Below, piece after piece: positions 46,157 through 54,951 of a DNA stretch of 64,000 bases; position 1 is the stretch's first letter; each line of letters opens with the position of its first letter. This DNA comes from Dokdonella fugitiva (GTDB taxonomy: Bacteria > Pseudomonadota > Gammaproteobacteria > Xanthomonadales > Rhodanobacteraceae), in assembly GCF_014138265.1 (NCBI RefSeq), contig NZ_JACGXL010000001.1, positions 248,001 through 312,000 on the forward strand, given 5' to 3'. The translations under genes and the position numbers were made by a program. The notes beneath the pieces were generated by a model. That model saw only the letters and a list, made by a program, of their open reading frames with translations, did not search any database and was not told where the DNA came from.

Positions 46157-47922
46157 CACGCAGCGAATTGCAGGCGCGCGAGTTCGGCGTAGAGGCCGCC
46201 CGCGCGCACGAGTTCGGCGTGCGTGCCCTGCGCGACGATGCGCCCGCCGTCCAGGACGACGATGCGGTCGGCGCGCTGCACCGTGGCGAGGCGGTGCGCG
46301 ATCACGAGCGTCGTGCGCCCGGCTTCGAGGCGCTCGAGCGCCTGCTGGATCAGGTGCTCCGATTGCGCATCGAGGCTCGAGGTCGCTTCGTCGAGCAGCA
46401 GCACGGGCGCGTCGCGCAGCAACGCGCGCGCGATCGCGACGCGTTGCTGTTGGCCGCCGGACAGGCGCACGCCGCGTTCGCCGAGGTAGGTCTCGTACGC
46501 TTCGGGCAGGGTTTCGACGAAGTCGTGCGCCTCGGCCGAGCGCGCGGCGGCGACGACGTCGTCGCGGCTCGCGCCGGTGCGGCCGAAGCCGATGTTGTCG
46601 GCGGCGCTCGCACCGAACAGGACCGGATCCTGTGGCACCAGTGCGTAGCTGCCGCGCAGCTCGGGCAACGCGAGCGCACGAAGGTCGACGCCGTCGAGCA
46701 GGATGCGGCCGCTGCCCGGATCGTAGAAGCGCAGCAGCAGCTGGAACACGGTGGTCTTGCCCGCGCCCGACGGGCCGACCAGGGCGATCGTCTGGCCCGG
46801 TTGCACATCGAGCGTGAAATCGTGCAGCGCGGCGCGATCGGGGCGCGACGGATAGTGGAACTCGACGTGTTCGAAGCGGATCGCGCCACGCACCGGCTGC
46901 GCGAGCGGCACGGCGGGCATGGGCGAGACGATGCCCGCGCGCGTGTCGAGCAGGTCGCCGATGCGGCCGAGCGCGCCGACGGCGCGCAGCACCTGGCCCC
47001 ACACTTCGCTGAGCGCGCCGACCGAGCCCGCGGCGAACACCGCGTACAGCACGAACTGGCTGAGCACACCCGGCGCCATCGTGCCGGCCATGACCGCCTT
47101 CGCGCCGGCCCACAGCACGAGCGTGATCGCACCGAATACGAGCAGGATCACCATCGCGGTCAGGCTGCCGGTCATCGCGATGCGCCGGCGCGCGACGTCG
47201 AGCGCGCGGCGGATCGCGTCGGCGTAGCGGCGCGACTCTTCCGGCTCGCGCGTGTACGCCTGCACCGTGTGCACCGCGTTGAGCGCCTCGCTCGCCGTCG
47301 CCGACGCGTCGGCGATGCGGTCCTGGCTCTCGCGCGAGAGCTTCGACACGCGCCGGCCGAACACGACGATCGGCAGCACCACCGCCGGGATTACCAGCAC
47401 GGTGAAGCCGGCAAGGCGCGGACTCGTCCAGATCATCGCGGCGGCGCCGCCGATCAGGGTCACGACGCTGCGCAGCGCGACCGACAGGGTCGAGCCGACG
47501 ACCGTCTGCACGAGTTCGGTGTCGGCGGCGAGGCGCGACACGAGTTCGCCCGTGCGCGTGCTCTCGTAGAACGCCTGGTCGAGCGTGAGCAGGTGGTCGT
47601 ACAGGCGCCGGCGCAGGTCCGCCGCGACACGCTCGCCGAGCAGGGTCACGAAGAAGAAGCGAGCCGCGGTCGCGATCGCGAGCACCGCGGCCACCGCGAA
47701 CAGGCCGAGGAAGCTCGCGTTGATCGCCGCCGCGTTCGACTGCGTGAAGCCGTGGTCGATCATCACCCGCACGGCTTGCGGCAGGGTCAGTGTCGCCGCG
47801 GACGATACGGCGAGGAAGCCGAGCCAGCCCGTGAGCAGGCCGCGGTACGGCCTGAGGTAAGGCAGCAAGCGGGTCAGCGAGCGGAGCTTGCGCGGCGGGT
47901 CGGTGGCAGGCTGGTCGGGCAT
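46156..47922 (-). CDS. MsbA-like ABC exporter (fused membrane and ATPase domains)
   Basis: A 588-residue half-transporter. The N-terminal membrane domain (about 25-310, six hydrophobic segments) has the intracellular-loop block TGELVSRLAADTELVQ near residue 128. The C-terminal ATPase has Walker A GPSGAGKTT near 385, signature LSGGQQQR near 488, Walker B LLLDEATSSLD, and the switch His in IAHRLATVQ. It resembles MsbA and other lipid or peptide exporters. The neighbouring glycosyltransferase suggests a lipid-linked or glycan substrate; this is inference. The frame opens far upstream, but the ATG at 47922 precedes the first conserved stretch. Confidence 0.9.
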   Translation of the reverse strand: MPDQPATDPPRKLRSLTRLLPYLRPYRGLLTGWLGFLAVSSAATLTLPQAVRVMIDHGFTQSNAAAINASFLGLFAVAAVLAIATAARFFFVTLLGERVAADLRRRLYDHLLTLDQAFYESTRTGELVSRLAADTELVQTVVGSTLSVALRSVVTLIGGAAAMIWTSPRLAGFTVLVIPAVVLPIVVFGRRVSKLSRESQDRIADASATASEALNAVHTVQAYTREPEESRRYADAIRRALDVARRRIAMTGSLTAMVILLVFGAITLVLWAGAKAVMAGTMAPGVLSQFVLYAVFAAGSVGALSEVWGQVLRAVGALGRIGDLLDTRAGIVSPMPAVPLAQPVRGAIRFEHVEFHYPSRPDRAALHDFTLDVQPGQTIALVGPSGAGKTTVFQLLLRFYDPGSGRILLDGVDLRALALPELRGSYALVPQDPVLFGASAADNIGFGRTGASRDDVVAAARSAEAHDFVETLPEAYETYLGERGVRLSGGQQQRVAIARALLRDAPVLLLDEATSSLDAQSEHLIQQALERLEAGRTTLVIAHRLATVQRADRIVVLDGGRIVAQGTHAELVRAGGLYAELARLQFAA

Positions 47923-47975
47923 CGGCGCGTCGGAAGCGGGAAGGTCGGGACGAGGTGCGGGCGGCGTTCGCGGGT

Positions 47976-48566
47976 TCAAGCGCGTTCGAGCGCGCCGCGG
48001 CCGCGCGTGAGGTCGCGCACGTAGGCGGCGAGGGCGTCGACGCGTTCGGCCGGCAGCTCGATGTCGAGCTCGATGCCGTCGGCATCGGCGCGTTCCGCGC
48101 GCTTGGCCGCGCCGAACTCGCGCAGCCGCGCGTGCAGCACCGGCAAGGTCGCGTAATCGCAGCGGATGCGTGCACGGCGCAGGTCGACGATCGGTTCGCG
48201 CTCGGCGCGCCGCAGGCATTCGGCGGCGCAGCCGCCGTACGCGCGCGCGAGTCCGCCGACGCCGAGCTTGATGCCGCCGTACCAGCGCGTGACGACGACC
48301 GCCACCCGATCGACCGACTGCCCATCGATCGCCATGAGGATCGGCTTGCCCGCGCTGCCACCGGGTTCGCCGTCGTCGCTGAAGCGGTAGCTCGCGCCGA
48401 TGCGCCAGGCCCAGCAGTTGTGGGTGGCCGCGGCGTCGCCGACGCGCGCGACGAACGCGGCGGCCGCCTCGGGCGTGTCGGCCGGCACGGCGCGCGCGAG
48501 AAAGCGGCTCTTCCTGACGTCCAGCTGCAGGCTCGCTTCGCCGCGCAAGGTGCATGCTTCGCTCAT
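47976..48566 (-). CDS. IMPACT family protein (YigZ-like)
   Basis: A 196-residue protein with the UPF0029 N-terminal domain: DVRKSRFLARAVP, RFSDDGEPGGSAGKPIL near residue 64, and VVVTRWYGGIKLGVGGLARAYGG near 90-112, followed by a C-terminal domain of ferredoxin-like shape. E. coli YigZ and the eukaryotic IMPACT proteins are tied to translation control, but the bacterial role is not settled. It is first of the minus-strand unit with the exporter (53 bp) and GT41. The ATG at 48566 fits the conserved start. Confidence 0.9.
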   Translation of the reverse strand: MSEACTLRGEASLQLDVRKSRFLARAVPADTPEAAAAFVARVGDAAATHNCWAWRIGASYRFSDDGEPGGSAGKPILMAIDGQSVDRVAVVVTRWYGGIKLGVGGLARAYGGCAAECLRRAEREPIVDLRRARIRCDYATLPVLHARLREFGAAKRAERADADGIELDIELPAERVDALAAYVRDLTRGRGALERA

Positions 48567-48667
48567 CGATGCGAGTGTATCGCCTGCACCGGGCGACCGC
48601 GTGCCCGGTTCCGCCGTCGTTCGGCGTGTAACAGGGAAATCGCGGCGATCCGCGAGCGGAGGCTCCC

Positions 48668-49705
48668 ATGAACCGATCGAAGGCATCGTCCATCGCGACG
48701 ACCCTGAGCATCGCGGCGGCGCTGGTGCCGGCCTGTGCCGCGGCGGCGACGTGGTGCGTGAGTACGGCCGGCGACCTGCGCGCGAAGCTGCAGGTCGCGG
48801 CGAGCAACGGCGAGGACGACGTCATCCGCCTCGTCCGCGGCAACTATCTCACCGGCGGCAACGGCTTCTCGTTCAACTCGACCCAGGTCTTCGCATTGAC
48901 GATCAACGGCGGCTTCGACGCGTCCTGCACGAGTGGATCGCAGGACCCGCGCGACACCGTGCTCGACGGCGGCGGCGTGTCGCAGGTGCTCGCGATCAAC
49001 GGGCCGGGCAGCGTCGCGATACGCCACCTGACGATACGCAACGGGCTGCGCAGCGGATCCTCGGGCGGCGGGCTGCAGATGAGCGGCAGCCTTTCGACGA
49101 GCCAGGTCGTGCTCGCCGCGTGCATCCTGCGCGACAACAGCTCCGACTACGCGGTCGGCGGCGCGATCATCGACGGCGATGGCGAGATCCACGTCGACGG
49201 CAACCTCGTCACCGGCAACAGCGCGCCGAACAACGGCGCGCTCTACCTGTACGGCGGCACCACGACGAACGTGTACATGACCAACAACACGATCACCGGC
49301 AACAGCGCGAGCGGCGCCGCGCCGACGATGGTGTTCATCAATTACCGCAACGGCGCCGTGCCGAGCTCGTACCTCGCGAACAACGTGTTCTGGGGCAACA
49401 CGGGCGGCACCGACCTGCAGTTCTACGATGGTCGCACGCTGCTCGACCACAACGACTACGCGGCGATCACCGGCTCGCCGGCTGCCGGTAGCAACGGCAA
49501 CCTCGGCGTCGATCCGCAGTTCGCCGCCGCGGGCAACTTCCACCTGTCGGCCGCGTCGCCGCTGCTCGGCGCAGGGACGCCGGCACCTGCCGGCGGCCTG
49601 CCGACCATGGACCTCGAAGGCAATCCGCGCACCTATGCGGGCACCGTCGACCTCGGCGCGTACGAGCGCGGCGACGTGATCTTCGCCGACGACTTCGAAA
49701 CCTAG
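48668..49705 (+). CDS. Secreted right-handed beta-helix protein with C-terminal ADDFE tag
   Basis: A 345-residue exported protein with a signal peptide (IATTLSIAAALVPACAAAAT). Repeated Asn/Gly/Ser-rich turns (TIRNGLRSGSSGGGLQMS, VTGNSAPNNGALYLYGG, TITGNSASGAAP) indicate a right-handed parallel beta-helix. The C-terminal part matches the choice-of-anchor Q repeat: GVDPQFAAAGNFHLSAASPL, AGTPAPAGGLPTMDLEGNPR, VDLGAYE. It ends VIFADDFET, similar to the tag on the proteins at 2223 and 58551. Shine-Dalgarno GCGGAGG precedes the ATG. Carbohydrate binding or surface attachment is plausible, not shown. Confidence 0.82.
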   Translation: MNRSKASSIATTLSIAAALVPACAAAATWCVSTAGDLRAKLQVAASNGEDDVIRLVRGNYLTGGNGFSFNSTQVFALTINGGFDASCTSGSQDPRDTVLDGGGVSQVLAINGPGSVAIRHLTIRNGLRSGSSGGGLQMSGSLSTSQVVLAACILRDNSSDYAVGGAIIDGDGEIHVDGNLVTGNSAPNNGALYLYGGTTTNVYMTNNTITGNSASGAAPTMVFINYRNGAVPSSYLANNVFWGNTGGTDLQFYDGRTLLDHNDYAAITGSPAAGSNGNLGVDPQFAAAGNFHLSAASPLLGAGTPAPAGGLPTMDLEGNPRTYAGTVDLGAYERGDVIFADDFET

Positions 49706-49769
49706 GGCATCGGCACACGACGTTCGCACACCCCGCGCGACGCTGGCCCTTGTGATGGCTCGGCGGCTT

Positions 49770-50642
49770 TCAGTCGAGCAGCGCGCGCAGCTCGTCCGGC
49801 AGCGGATGGCGCGGATGCGCTTTGCGGAACAGGCGCAAGCTCTCGATCGCCTGCTGACGCCGACCCTGGTGCAGCAACTGGCGGACGTGCGCGAGCCAGT
49901 CCTCCGGCGCGAGCTGCATGTCGCGGCGCAGTTCGACCGAACTGCTCGGCGGCGCCGGTGCGGCGCGCGTGCGCAAGGCCTTGTCGTCGAGGCGCTCCTT
50001 CGCCATCAGGTCGGATTCGGCGGCGGCGCCGGCGCGCGCCGCACCCGTGGCCGCCTCGGCTTCCTGGCGCTGCGTCTGGGCGGGGAACGCTTCCGCTGCG
50101 GGCGCTGCCGCAGCCGCCGCGGGCGGCGGGGCGACGGGCGGTGTGGCCGGTTGGGCGAGCGGAGGCGCGACGTCCTTCGCGCGCGCCCCGGCCTTGCGCG
50201 GCACGGGCTTGGCCGCTGCAGGTGGCGGCGCCGCAGCAGGCGCGGCCGCGCCGACCGCGTCCTGCGCCATCGGCGGCGCGTGTTTGGCGGCAGGCTCGCT
50301 GAGCGGCTGCACCGGTACGTAGTTCTGGTTGCGCGAGGGTGCCGCCGGCGCGCTCTGCACGGGCATTTCGCCTTGGGCCTCGTGCCGCACCGCATCCTGG
50401 CCGACGTGCCAGGCGATGCCCGCTGCGAGCACGATGCCCGCAGCGGAGCCGACGCCGAGCAGCCAGCGCTGCCGGCGCGGCGTGTAGCCGCGCACCGCGC
50501 GCGCGGCTTCGCCGAGCACGCTGCGGTCGAGCCGGCGCGGCGGCTCGGCCTTCGGCAGGCGCCGATACAGCGCAGTCAGTTCGCCGCCGTCGTCGGCGAG
50601 CAGGCGGTCGAGATCGTGGTCGGGGTCGCGCGGCAGGCTCAT
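49770..50642 (-). CDS. Anti-sigma factor, membrane-anchored (partner of the ECF sigma at 50639)
   Basis: A 290-residue protein. The N-terminal cytoplasmic part (about 1-60, PKAEPPRRLDRSVLGEAARAV) is followed by a membrane segment (about 61-78, LLGVGSAAGIVLAAGIAWHV). A long Ala/Pro-rich extracytoplasmic linker covers about 90-230. A C-terminal helical motif (PEDWLAHVRQLLHQGRRQQAIESLRLFRKAHPRHPLPDELRALL) resembles a single TPR-like hairpin seen at the end of Xanthomonad anti-sigma proteins. It overlaps the upstream ECF sigma gene by four bases. Confidence 0.75.
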   Translation of the reverse strand: MSLPRDPDHDLDRLLADDGGELTALYRRLPKAEPPRRLDRSVLGEAARAVRGYTPRRQRWLLGVGSAAGIVLAAGIAWHVGQDAVRHEAQGEMPVQSAPAAPSRNQNYVPVQPLSEPAAKHAPPMAQDAVGAAAPAAAPPPAAAKPVPRKAGARAKDVAPPLAQPATPPVAPPPAAAAAAPAAEAFPAQTQRQEAEAATGAARAGAAAESDLMAKERLDDKALRTRAAPAPPSSSVELRRDMQLAPEDWLAHVRQLLHQGRRQQAIESLRLFRKAHPRHPLPDELRALLD

Positions 50643-51190
50643 GTCTGGAACCTTGCGCGGATGCGCGCGAGCGCGTAGCGCAGGCGCGACTTCACGGTCT
50701 CGCGGCCGGCGCCGGTGATCTCGCCGATCTCCTCGAGGCCGAGGCCGCCTTCGACGCGCAGCAGGAACGCGACGCGCTGCTCCTCGGGCAGGTCCTCGAG
50801 CGCCAGCTGCAGGCGTCGGCGCTGCTCGAACTCGCTCAGCGCGCGTTCGGGCTGCTCGCTGTCGGGCGCGTCGAGGTTGCGCAGCACGGTCTCCGTCTCT
50901 TCGGGCGATGCCTGCGGTCGTTGGCGGCGGAAGCGGTCGATGACGAGGTTGTGCGCGATCTGCAGCAGCCACGTCGTGAACTTCGCATCCGGCCGGTAGC
51001 GCTCCCGTGCCGCGACGAGCCGGCTCCAGCACTCCTGGAACAGCTCGTCGGCGTCGGCGCGATGGCGCAGGCTGCGCAGCAGGAAGCGGTACAGCGTGCC
51101 GCGGTGGCGCCGATAGAGCGTCTCGAAGGCGAGCAGGTCGCCTCCGGCGTATGCGAGCATCAATTCCTCGTCGGTTCTTTCGTCCCCCAT
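50639..51190 (-). CDS. ECF-type sigma factor (module 1)
   Basis: The 183-residue product has sigma-2 (LLAFETLYRRHRGTLYRFLLRSLRHRADADELFQECWSRLVAARERY) and sigma-4 (LPEEQRVAFLLRVEGGLGLEEIGEITGAGRETVKSRLRYALARIR). The start is probably the ATG at 51190 (MGDERTDEEL); the frame continues upstream without conserved sequence. It is coupled (ATGA) to the membrane anti-sigma downstream and diverges from a second ECF module across 162 bp. Confidence 0.92.
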   Translation of the reverse strand: MGDERTDEELMLAYAGGDLLAFETLYRRHRGTLYRFLLRSLRHRADADELFQECWSRLVAARERYRPDAKFTTWLLQIAHNLVIDRFRRQRPQASPEETETVLRNLDAPDSEQPERALSEFEQRRRLQLALEDLPEEQRVAFLLRVEGGLGLEEIGEITGAGRETVKSRLRYALARIRARFQT

Positions 51191-51352
51191 TGGCCGAGGG
51201 TACGGCATAGGGACCGGAAACGTCACGATCCGGGTCGGACCGCCTCATGCAACGCGGCCGACCCGGCCGCGGGGTTGCCGCTGCGGCGCTGCCGTTCAGG
51301 CAAGCGCCCGGACCTTGCTAACCACCGCCACCGATCGCGCATCCTATGCAGC

Positions 51353-51913
51353 ATGACCGACGACGAAGCGCGCTGGATCGCCAGCGCAGGCGCAGGGGAT
51401 GCCGTCGCGTTTCGACGCCTCGTCGATGCGCACGCGGGCGCGTTGTACCGCGTCTGCGCGCGCATCACCGGCGACAAGGCCATCGCCGAAGATGCGGTGC
51501 AGGAGGCGTTCTTCAATGCCTGGAGGCATTTGCGTGATTTCGACGGGCGCGCCGCGTTCTCGACCTGGCTGCACCGCATCGGGGTGAACGCGGCGCTCGA
51601 GCAGATGCGTCGACGCGGGCGCGTCGAGTCCGCACTGCCCGAGGGCGAGGAGGGCGAAGACCTGCTCGCGCGCGCGCTCGAGGCGCGTCCCGGCCCCGAG
51701 CGGCTCGCGCGCAGTGCGGAGCTGCGCCGCGGCATCGAGGCCGAACTCGCGCGCATGAGCGTGCTCGAGCGCAGCGCGTTCGTGCTGCGCCATCACGAGG
51801 GCCAGTCGCTCGAGGACATCTCGGCGGCGCTGTCGCTCAACGTCGGCGCCTGCAAGCAGGCGATCTTCCGCGCGGTGCGCAAGCTGCGCAGCGTGCTCGA
51901 ACCCAGCGGGTGA
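51353..51913 (+). CDS. ECF-type sigma factor (module 2)
   Basis: The 186-residue product has sigma-2 (FRRLVDAHAGALYRVCARITGDKAIAEDAVQEAFFNAWRHL) and sigma-4 (LERSAFVLRHHEGQSLEDISAALSLNVGACKQAIFRAVRKLR). It is not a duplicate of module 1: the two differ throughout. An anti-sigma gene starts 4 bp after it, then two HEAT-repeat genes. Divergent arrangement with module 1 suggests shared control from the 162-bp gap, where I see no clear ECF promoter. Confidence 0.93.
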   Translation: MTDDEARWIASAGAGDAVAFRRLVDAHAGALYRVCARITGDKAIAEDAVQEAFFNAWRHLRDFDGRAAFSTWLHRIGVNAALEQMRRRGRVESALPEGEEGEDLLARALEARPGPERLARSAELRRGIEAELARMSVLERSAFVLRHHEGQSLEDISAALSLNVGACKQAIFRAVRKLRSVLEPSG

Positions 51914-51917
51914 AGCC

Positions 51918-52673
51918 ATGAACACGATCAGCGACGAAGACCTCGTCCTGCACCACTACCGCGACGGCCTCGAGCCCGGCGAACTCGCGCGCATCGACGC
52001 GGCGCTCGCCGCATCGGCGGAGCTGCGCGCGCGGCGCGACGCGCTGTTGCGCGTGCTCGCCGAGGTCGACGCGCTGCCCGCGCCGGTCGCCGACGCCGGC
52101 TTCGAGCGGCGCCTGTGGCGCGGGCTCGAGCCGCGCCTCGCCGTCCGCGCGCCGCGCGCGGCGTGGCTCGACCGCGTGCGCGACTGGCTCGATCCGCCGC
52201 GCCTCGCCTGGGCCGGCGCGTTCGCGCTCGCGCTCGTCGTCGGCGCGGCGTTCTACGCGGGCCGGCAAAGCGCGCCAGGACCCGACGAGGTCGCGCAGGC
52301 GCGCGCGGACGCGACCGCGATGCGCGTGCTGGACGCCTACGTCGCGGCGCACCTGCGCGCGACCGAAGGCGTGCTGCTCACCGCGAGCAACAGCGACAGC
52401 CGCGAGCTGCTCGACGGCAACCGCGAACTCGCCGCCTCCCTCGTCGACGCGAATCGACTGTACGCACGCGCGGCCGCGCGCGCCGGCAACGGCCAGCTCG
52501 CCGATTTCCTGCGCCAGCTCGAACCCGTGCTGATCTCCCTCGCTAACCAGCCCGCGTCGACGCCCGTCAAAGGCAATGAAGGCCTGCGCGACTACCTTCG
52601 CTCGACCGACCTGTTGTTCCAGGTGCGCGCGACGCAGGCCCGCCTCGACCGTAACGGCGAACGCCGCACGTAA
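51918..52673 (+). CDS. Putative anti-sigma factor, membrane-anchored
   Basis: A 251-residue protein: a charged cytoplasmic N-terminus (LARIDAALAASAELRARRDALLRVLAEV), a membrane segment at about 97-115 (LAWAGAFALALVVGAAFYAG), and a helical extracytoplasmic part (about 120-250) without recognised domains. The position directly after an ECF sigma gene supports an anti-sigma role; no zinc-binding HxxxCxxC motif is present. HEAT-repeat genes follow at 14 bp. Confidence 0.75.
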   Translation: MNTISDEDLVLHHYRDGLEPGELARIDAALAASAELRARRDALLRVLAEVDALPAPVADAGFERRLWRGLEPRLAVRAPRAAWLDRVRDWLDPPRLAWAGAFALALVVGAAFYAGRQSAPGPDEVAQARADATAMRVLDAYVAAHLRATEGVLLTASNSDSRELLDGNRELAASLVDANRLYARAAARAGNGQLADFLRQLEPVLISLANQPASTPVKGNEGLRDYLRSTDLLFQVRATQARLDRNGERRT

Positions 52674-52696
52674 GACGACCACGGAGCATGCCCCGA

Positions 52697-53935
52697 ATGA
52701 AAACGATCACCGTCCGCCTCCTCGCCGCCGCCGTCGCGCTCGCCGCGAACGTCGCGTTCGCCGCGAGCGAAGGCGACATGGCGCCGAACGACAAGGCGTC
52801 GAACCAGCTGTATTGGCAGGGCCAGGCGGCATTGAAGAAATCGGACTGGAGCACGGCGCTGAAGCGCTTCACCGAGCTCGAGGCGCAGCTGCGCGAGAAG
52901 GAACCGCAGAGCGCCGACGCTGCGCTGTACTGGGAAGCGTACGCGCTCGTGCAGGCCAAGCGCACGAACGAGGCGAAGAACGTGCTCGACAAGCTCCGGC
53001 GCGAATTCCCGCAGAGCCGCTGGAGCAAGGACGCCGATGCGCTCGTGCAAAAGGCCTCGCCGGCGACGGCGAAGCCCGCCGCGACGGACATCGGCAACGA
53101 GGAACTCGCCGAAGTCGCGCTCGAGGGCCTCATGAGCGCGCCGGCCGAGCGCGCGATGCCGCTGCTCAAGAAGGTGCTGAAAGGGCCGTATTCGGTCAAG
53201 TTGAAGAAGCGCGCGCTGTTCGTGATGAGCCAGCTCGACGACAGCCACGGCCTCGACGACGTGGTGGAGGCGGCGAAGGGTGCGAGCGATCCGGAGTTGC
53301 GCGAGGAAGCCGTGCGCATCCTCGGCGTGAGCGGCGAGGACCGCGCGATCGAGCGCCTGCGCGAGCTCTACGCGGGCAGCAAGGACGCGCGCGAAAAGCG
53401 GCAGATCCTCGACGCCTACCTCGTCGCCGACCGCAAGGACCTCGTGCTCGCCGCCGCGCGCGGCGAGACGGACCCGGCCGTGCGCGCGCACGCGATCCAG
53501 ACGCTCGGCGCGCTCGACGCCTCGGCCGAACTCAAGCAGCTTTACGACGTCACGCAGGACCTGCCGAACCGGCACGCGATCGTCGACGCGCTCGGCGTCG
53601 CCGGCAACAGCGACGCCCTCGCGGTGATCGCCGCGGACGCGACGCAGCCCGAGGAAATCCGCATCGCCGCGCTGCACGCTCTCGGCGTCGCCGGCGACCG
53701 CGGCGGTGCCGCGGAGCTGCGCAGGTTGTACGCGAGCGCGAACACGCCGGCGTTGCGCGATGCGGTGCTGCAGGGCCTGCTCGTCGCCGACGACAGCGAC
53801 GCCGTGCTCGAGCTGTACCGCAATGCGAAGACGGTCGACGAGAAGAAGACACTGCTGCGCACGCTGACGACGATGGGCGACGACGCCGCGATCGACGCCA
53901 TCGAATCCGAACTCGACAAGGCGGGCAAGCCATGA
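52697..53935 (+). CDS. Exported TPR/HEAT-repeat protein (first of pair)
   Basis: A 412-residue protein with a signal peptide (VRLLAAAVALAANVAFAAS). A tetratricopeptide-like region (about 33-100) has LYWQGQAALKKSDWSTALKRF and LYWEAYALVQAKRTNEAKNVL. HEAT-type repeats fill about 125-400 (ELREEAVRILGVSGEDRAIERL, AVRAHAIQTLGALDASAEL, EEIRIAALHALGVAGDRGG, ALRDAVLQGLLVADDSD). Periplasmic scaffolding is likely. An ATG at 52688 gives three more residues; I chose 52697 because of the Shine-Dalgarno spacing. The next gene starts in its stop (ATGA). Confidence 0.78.
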   Translation: MKTITVRLLAAAVALAANVAFAASEGDMAPNDKASNQLYWQGQAALKKSDWSTALKRFTELEAQLREKEPQSADAALYWEAYALVQAKRTNEAKNVLDKLRREFPQSRWSKDADALVQKASPATAKPAATDIGNEELAEVALEGLMSAPAERAMPLLKKVLKGPYSVKLKKRALFVMSQLDDSHGLDDVVEAAKGASDPELREEAVRILGVSGEDRAIERLRELYAGSKDAREKRQILDAYLVADRKDLVLAAARGETDPAVRAHAIQTLGALDASAELKQLYDVTQDLPNRHAIVDALGVAGNSDALAVIAADATQPEEIRIAALHALGVAGDRGGAAELRRLYASANTPALRDAVLQGLLVADDSDAVLELYRNAKTVDEKKTLLRTLTTMGDDAAIDAIESELDKAGKP

Positions 53936-54945
53936 CCAGGACCTTGCTGTTGTGCATGCTGGCTGCGCTCGGCGCGCACGCGACGCCGGCGAAGGCGGCC
54001 GATTTCGCCGCCGACGTCGCGCGCAGCGACGGTTGGGTCGGCTGGCGCGTCCCGCTCGTCGACGGCGCCCGCGCACCGTGCTGCTACAGCACCCGTCGCG
54101 GCGTGCCGCTCGAGGTCGGCTGCGATCTCGATGCGCGCGTCGGGATCTTCGGCACCAGCGACGGCGACCCGCGCCACGACACCGAGCTCGCCGTCTACGC
54201 GCGCGTCGTGAAAGGTCGCATCGGCGATGTGCGCGCGGTGGGTGCGTCGTGTCCGGTGCGCGGCGCGAAACCAATCCGCGAGATCGACGCGGTCGTGCCC
54301 GCGCGCAGCGTCGAGCTGCTCGCGGCGTGGGCAACCGAACCACGCTCGGCCAAGGCGGACATCGATTCCGCGCTCTCGGCGATCGCGTACCACGCGGAAC
54401 CCGCCGCGACGCGCGCGCTCGCGACGCTCGCCGAGCCGAAGCATGCGCAGGAGACGCGCGAGCAGGCGCTGTTCTGGCTCGGCCAGGCGCGCGGCGCCGA
54501 CGGCGCCGGGATCGTCGAGCACTACGCGACGACCGACGCCGATCCGGACCTGCGCGAACACGCGATCTTCGCGCTGTCGCAGGCCTCGGGCGTCGACGCC
54601 TATGCGCGCATCCTCGCGATCTCGCGTAGCGATCGCAGCGACCATGTACGCAGCCAGGCATTGTTCTGGATGGCGCAGATGGGCGATCCACGCGCGGCGG
54701 CCGACATCACCGCGGCGGTCGCCGGCGACACCTCCGCCGATGTGCGTGAGCAAGCCGTGTTCGCGCTGTCGCAGCTCGGCGACGACAAGGCCGAGGACGC
54801 GCTCATCGCGATCCTGCGCGGCACATATCCGCGAGACGCGAAGAAGCAGGCGCTGTTCTGGCTCGGCCAGTCCGGTTCGCCGCGTGCGCTGCAGGCGCTC
54901 GACGACGTGCTCGCGAAGGCGGGCGCGGCGTCGCCATCGCGCTGA
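53932..54945 (+). CDS. Exported HEAT-repeat protein (second of pair)
   Basis: A 337-residue protein with a signal peptide (LLLCMLAALGAHATPAKAA), a Cys-containing N-terminal domain of about 120 residues (RAPCCYSTRRGVPLEVGCDL, VRAVGASCPVRGAKP), and five C-terminal HEAT-like repeats that alternate strictly: QALFWLGQ, HAIFALSQ, QALFWMAQ, QAVFALSQ, QALFWLGQ, at about 31-residue spacing. I recognise no named domain in the N-terminal half. It is coupled to the first HEAT gene by an ATGA overlap. The converging DoxX-like gene ends 6 bp away. Confidence 0.75.
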   Translation: MTRTLLLCMLAALGAHATPAKAADFAADVARSDGWVGWRVPLVDGARAPCCYSTRRGVPLEVGCDLDARVGIFGTSDGDPRHDTELAVYARVVKGRIGDVRAVGASCPVRGAKPIREIDAVVPARSVELLAAWATEPRSAKADIDSALSAIAYHAEPAATRALATLAEPKHAQETREQALFWLGQARGADGAGIVEHYATTDADPDLREHAIFALSQASGVDAYARILAISRSDRSDHVRSQALFWMAQMGDPRAAADITAAVAGDTSADVREQAVFALSQLGDDKAEDALIAILRGTYPRDAKKQALFWLGQSGSPRALQALDDVLAKAGAASPSR

Positions 54946-54951
54946 AGCGCC

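Noticed and set aside
44414-48361. A single 1315-residue minus-strand protein
   Set aside because: Only the part from 46156 down has homology (TPR-GT41); the upstream part is the exporter gene read in another frame.
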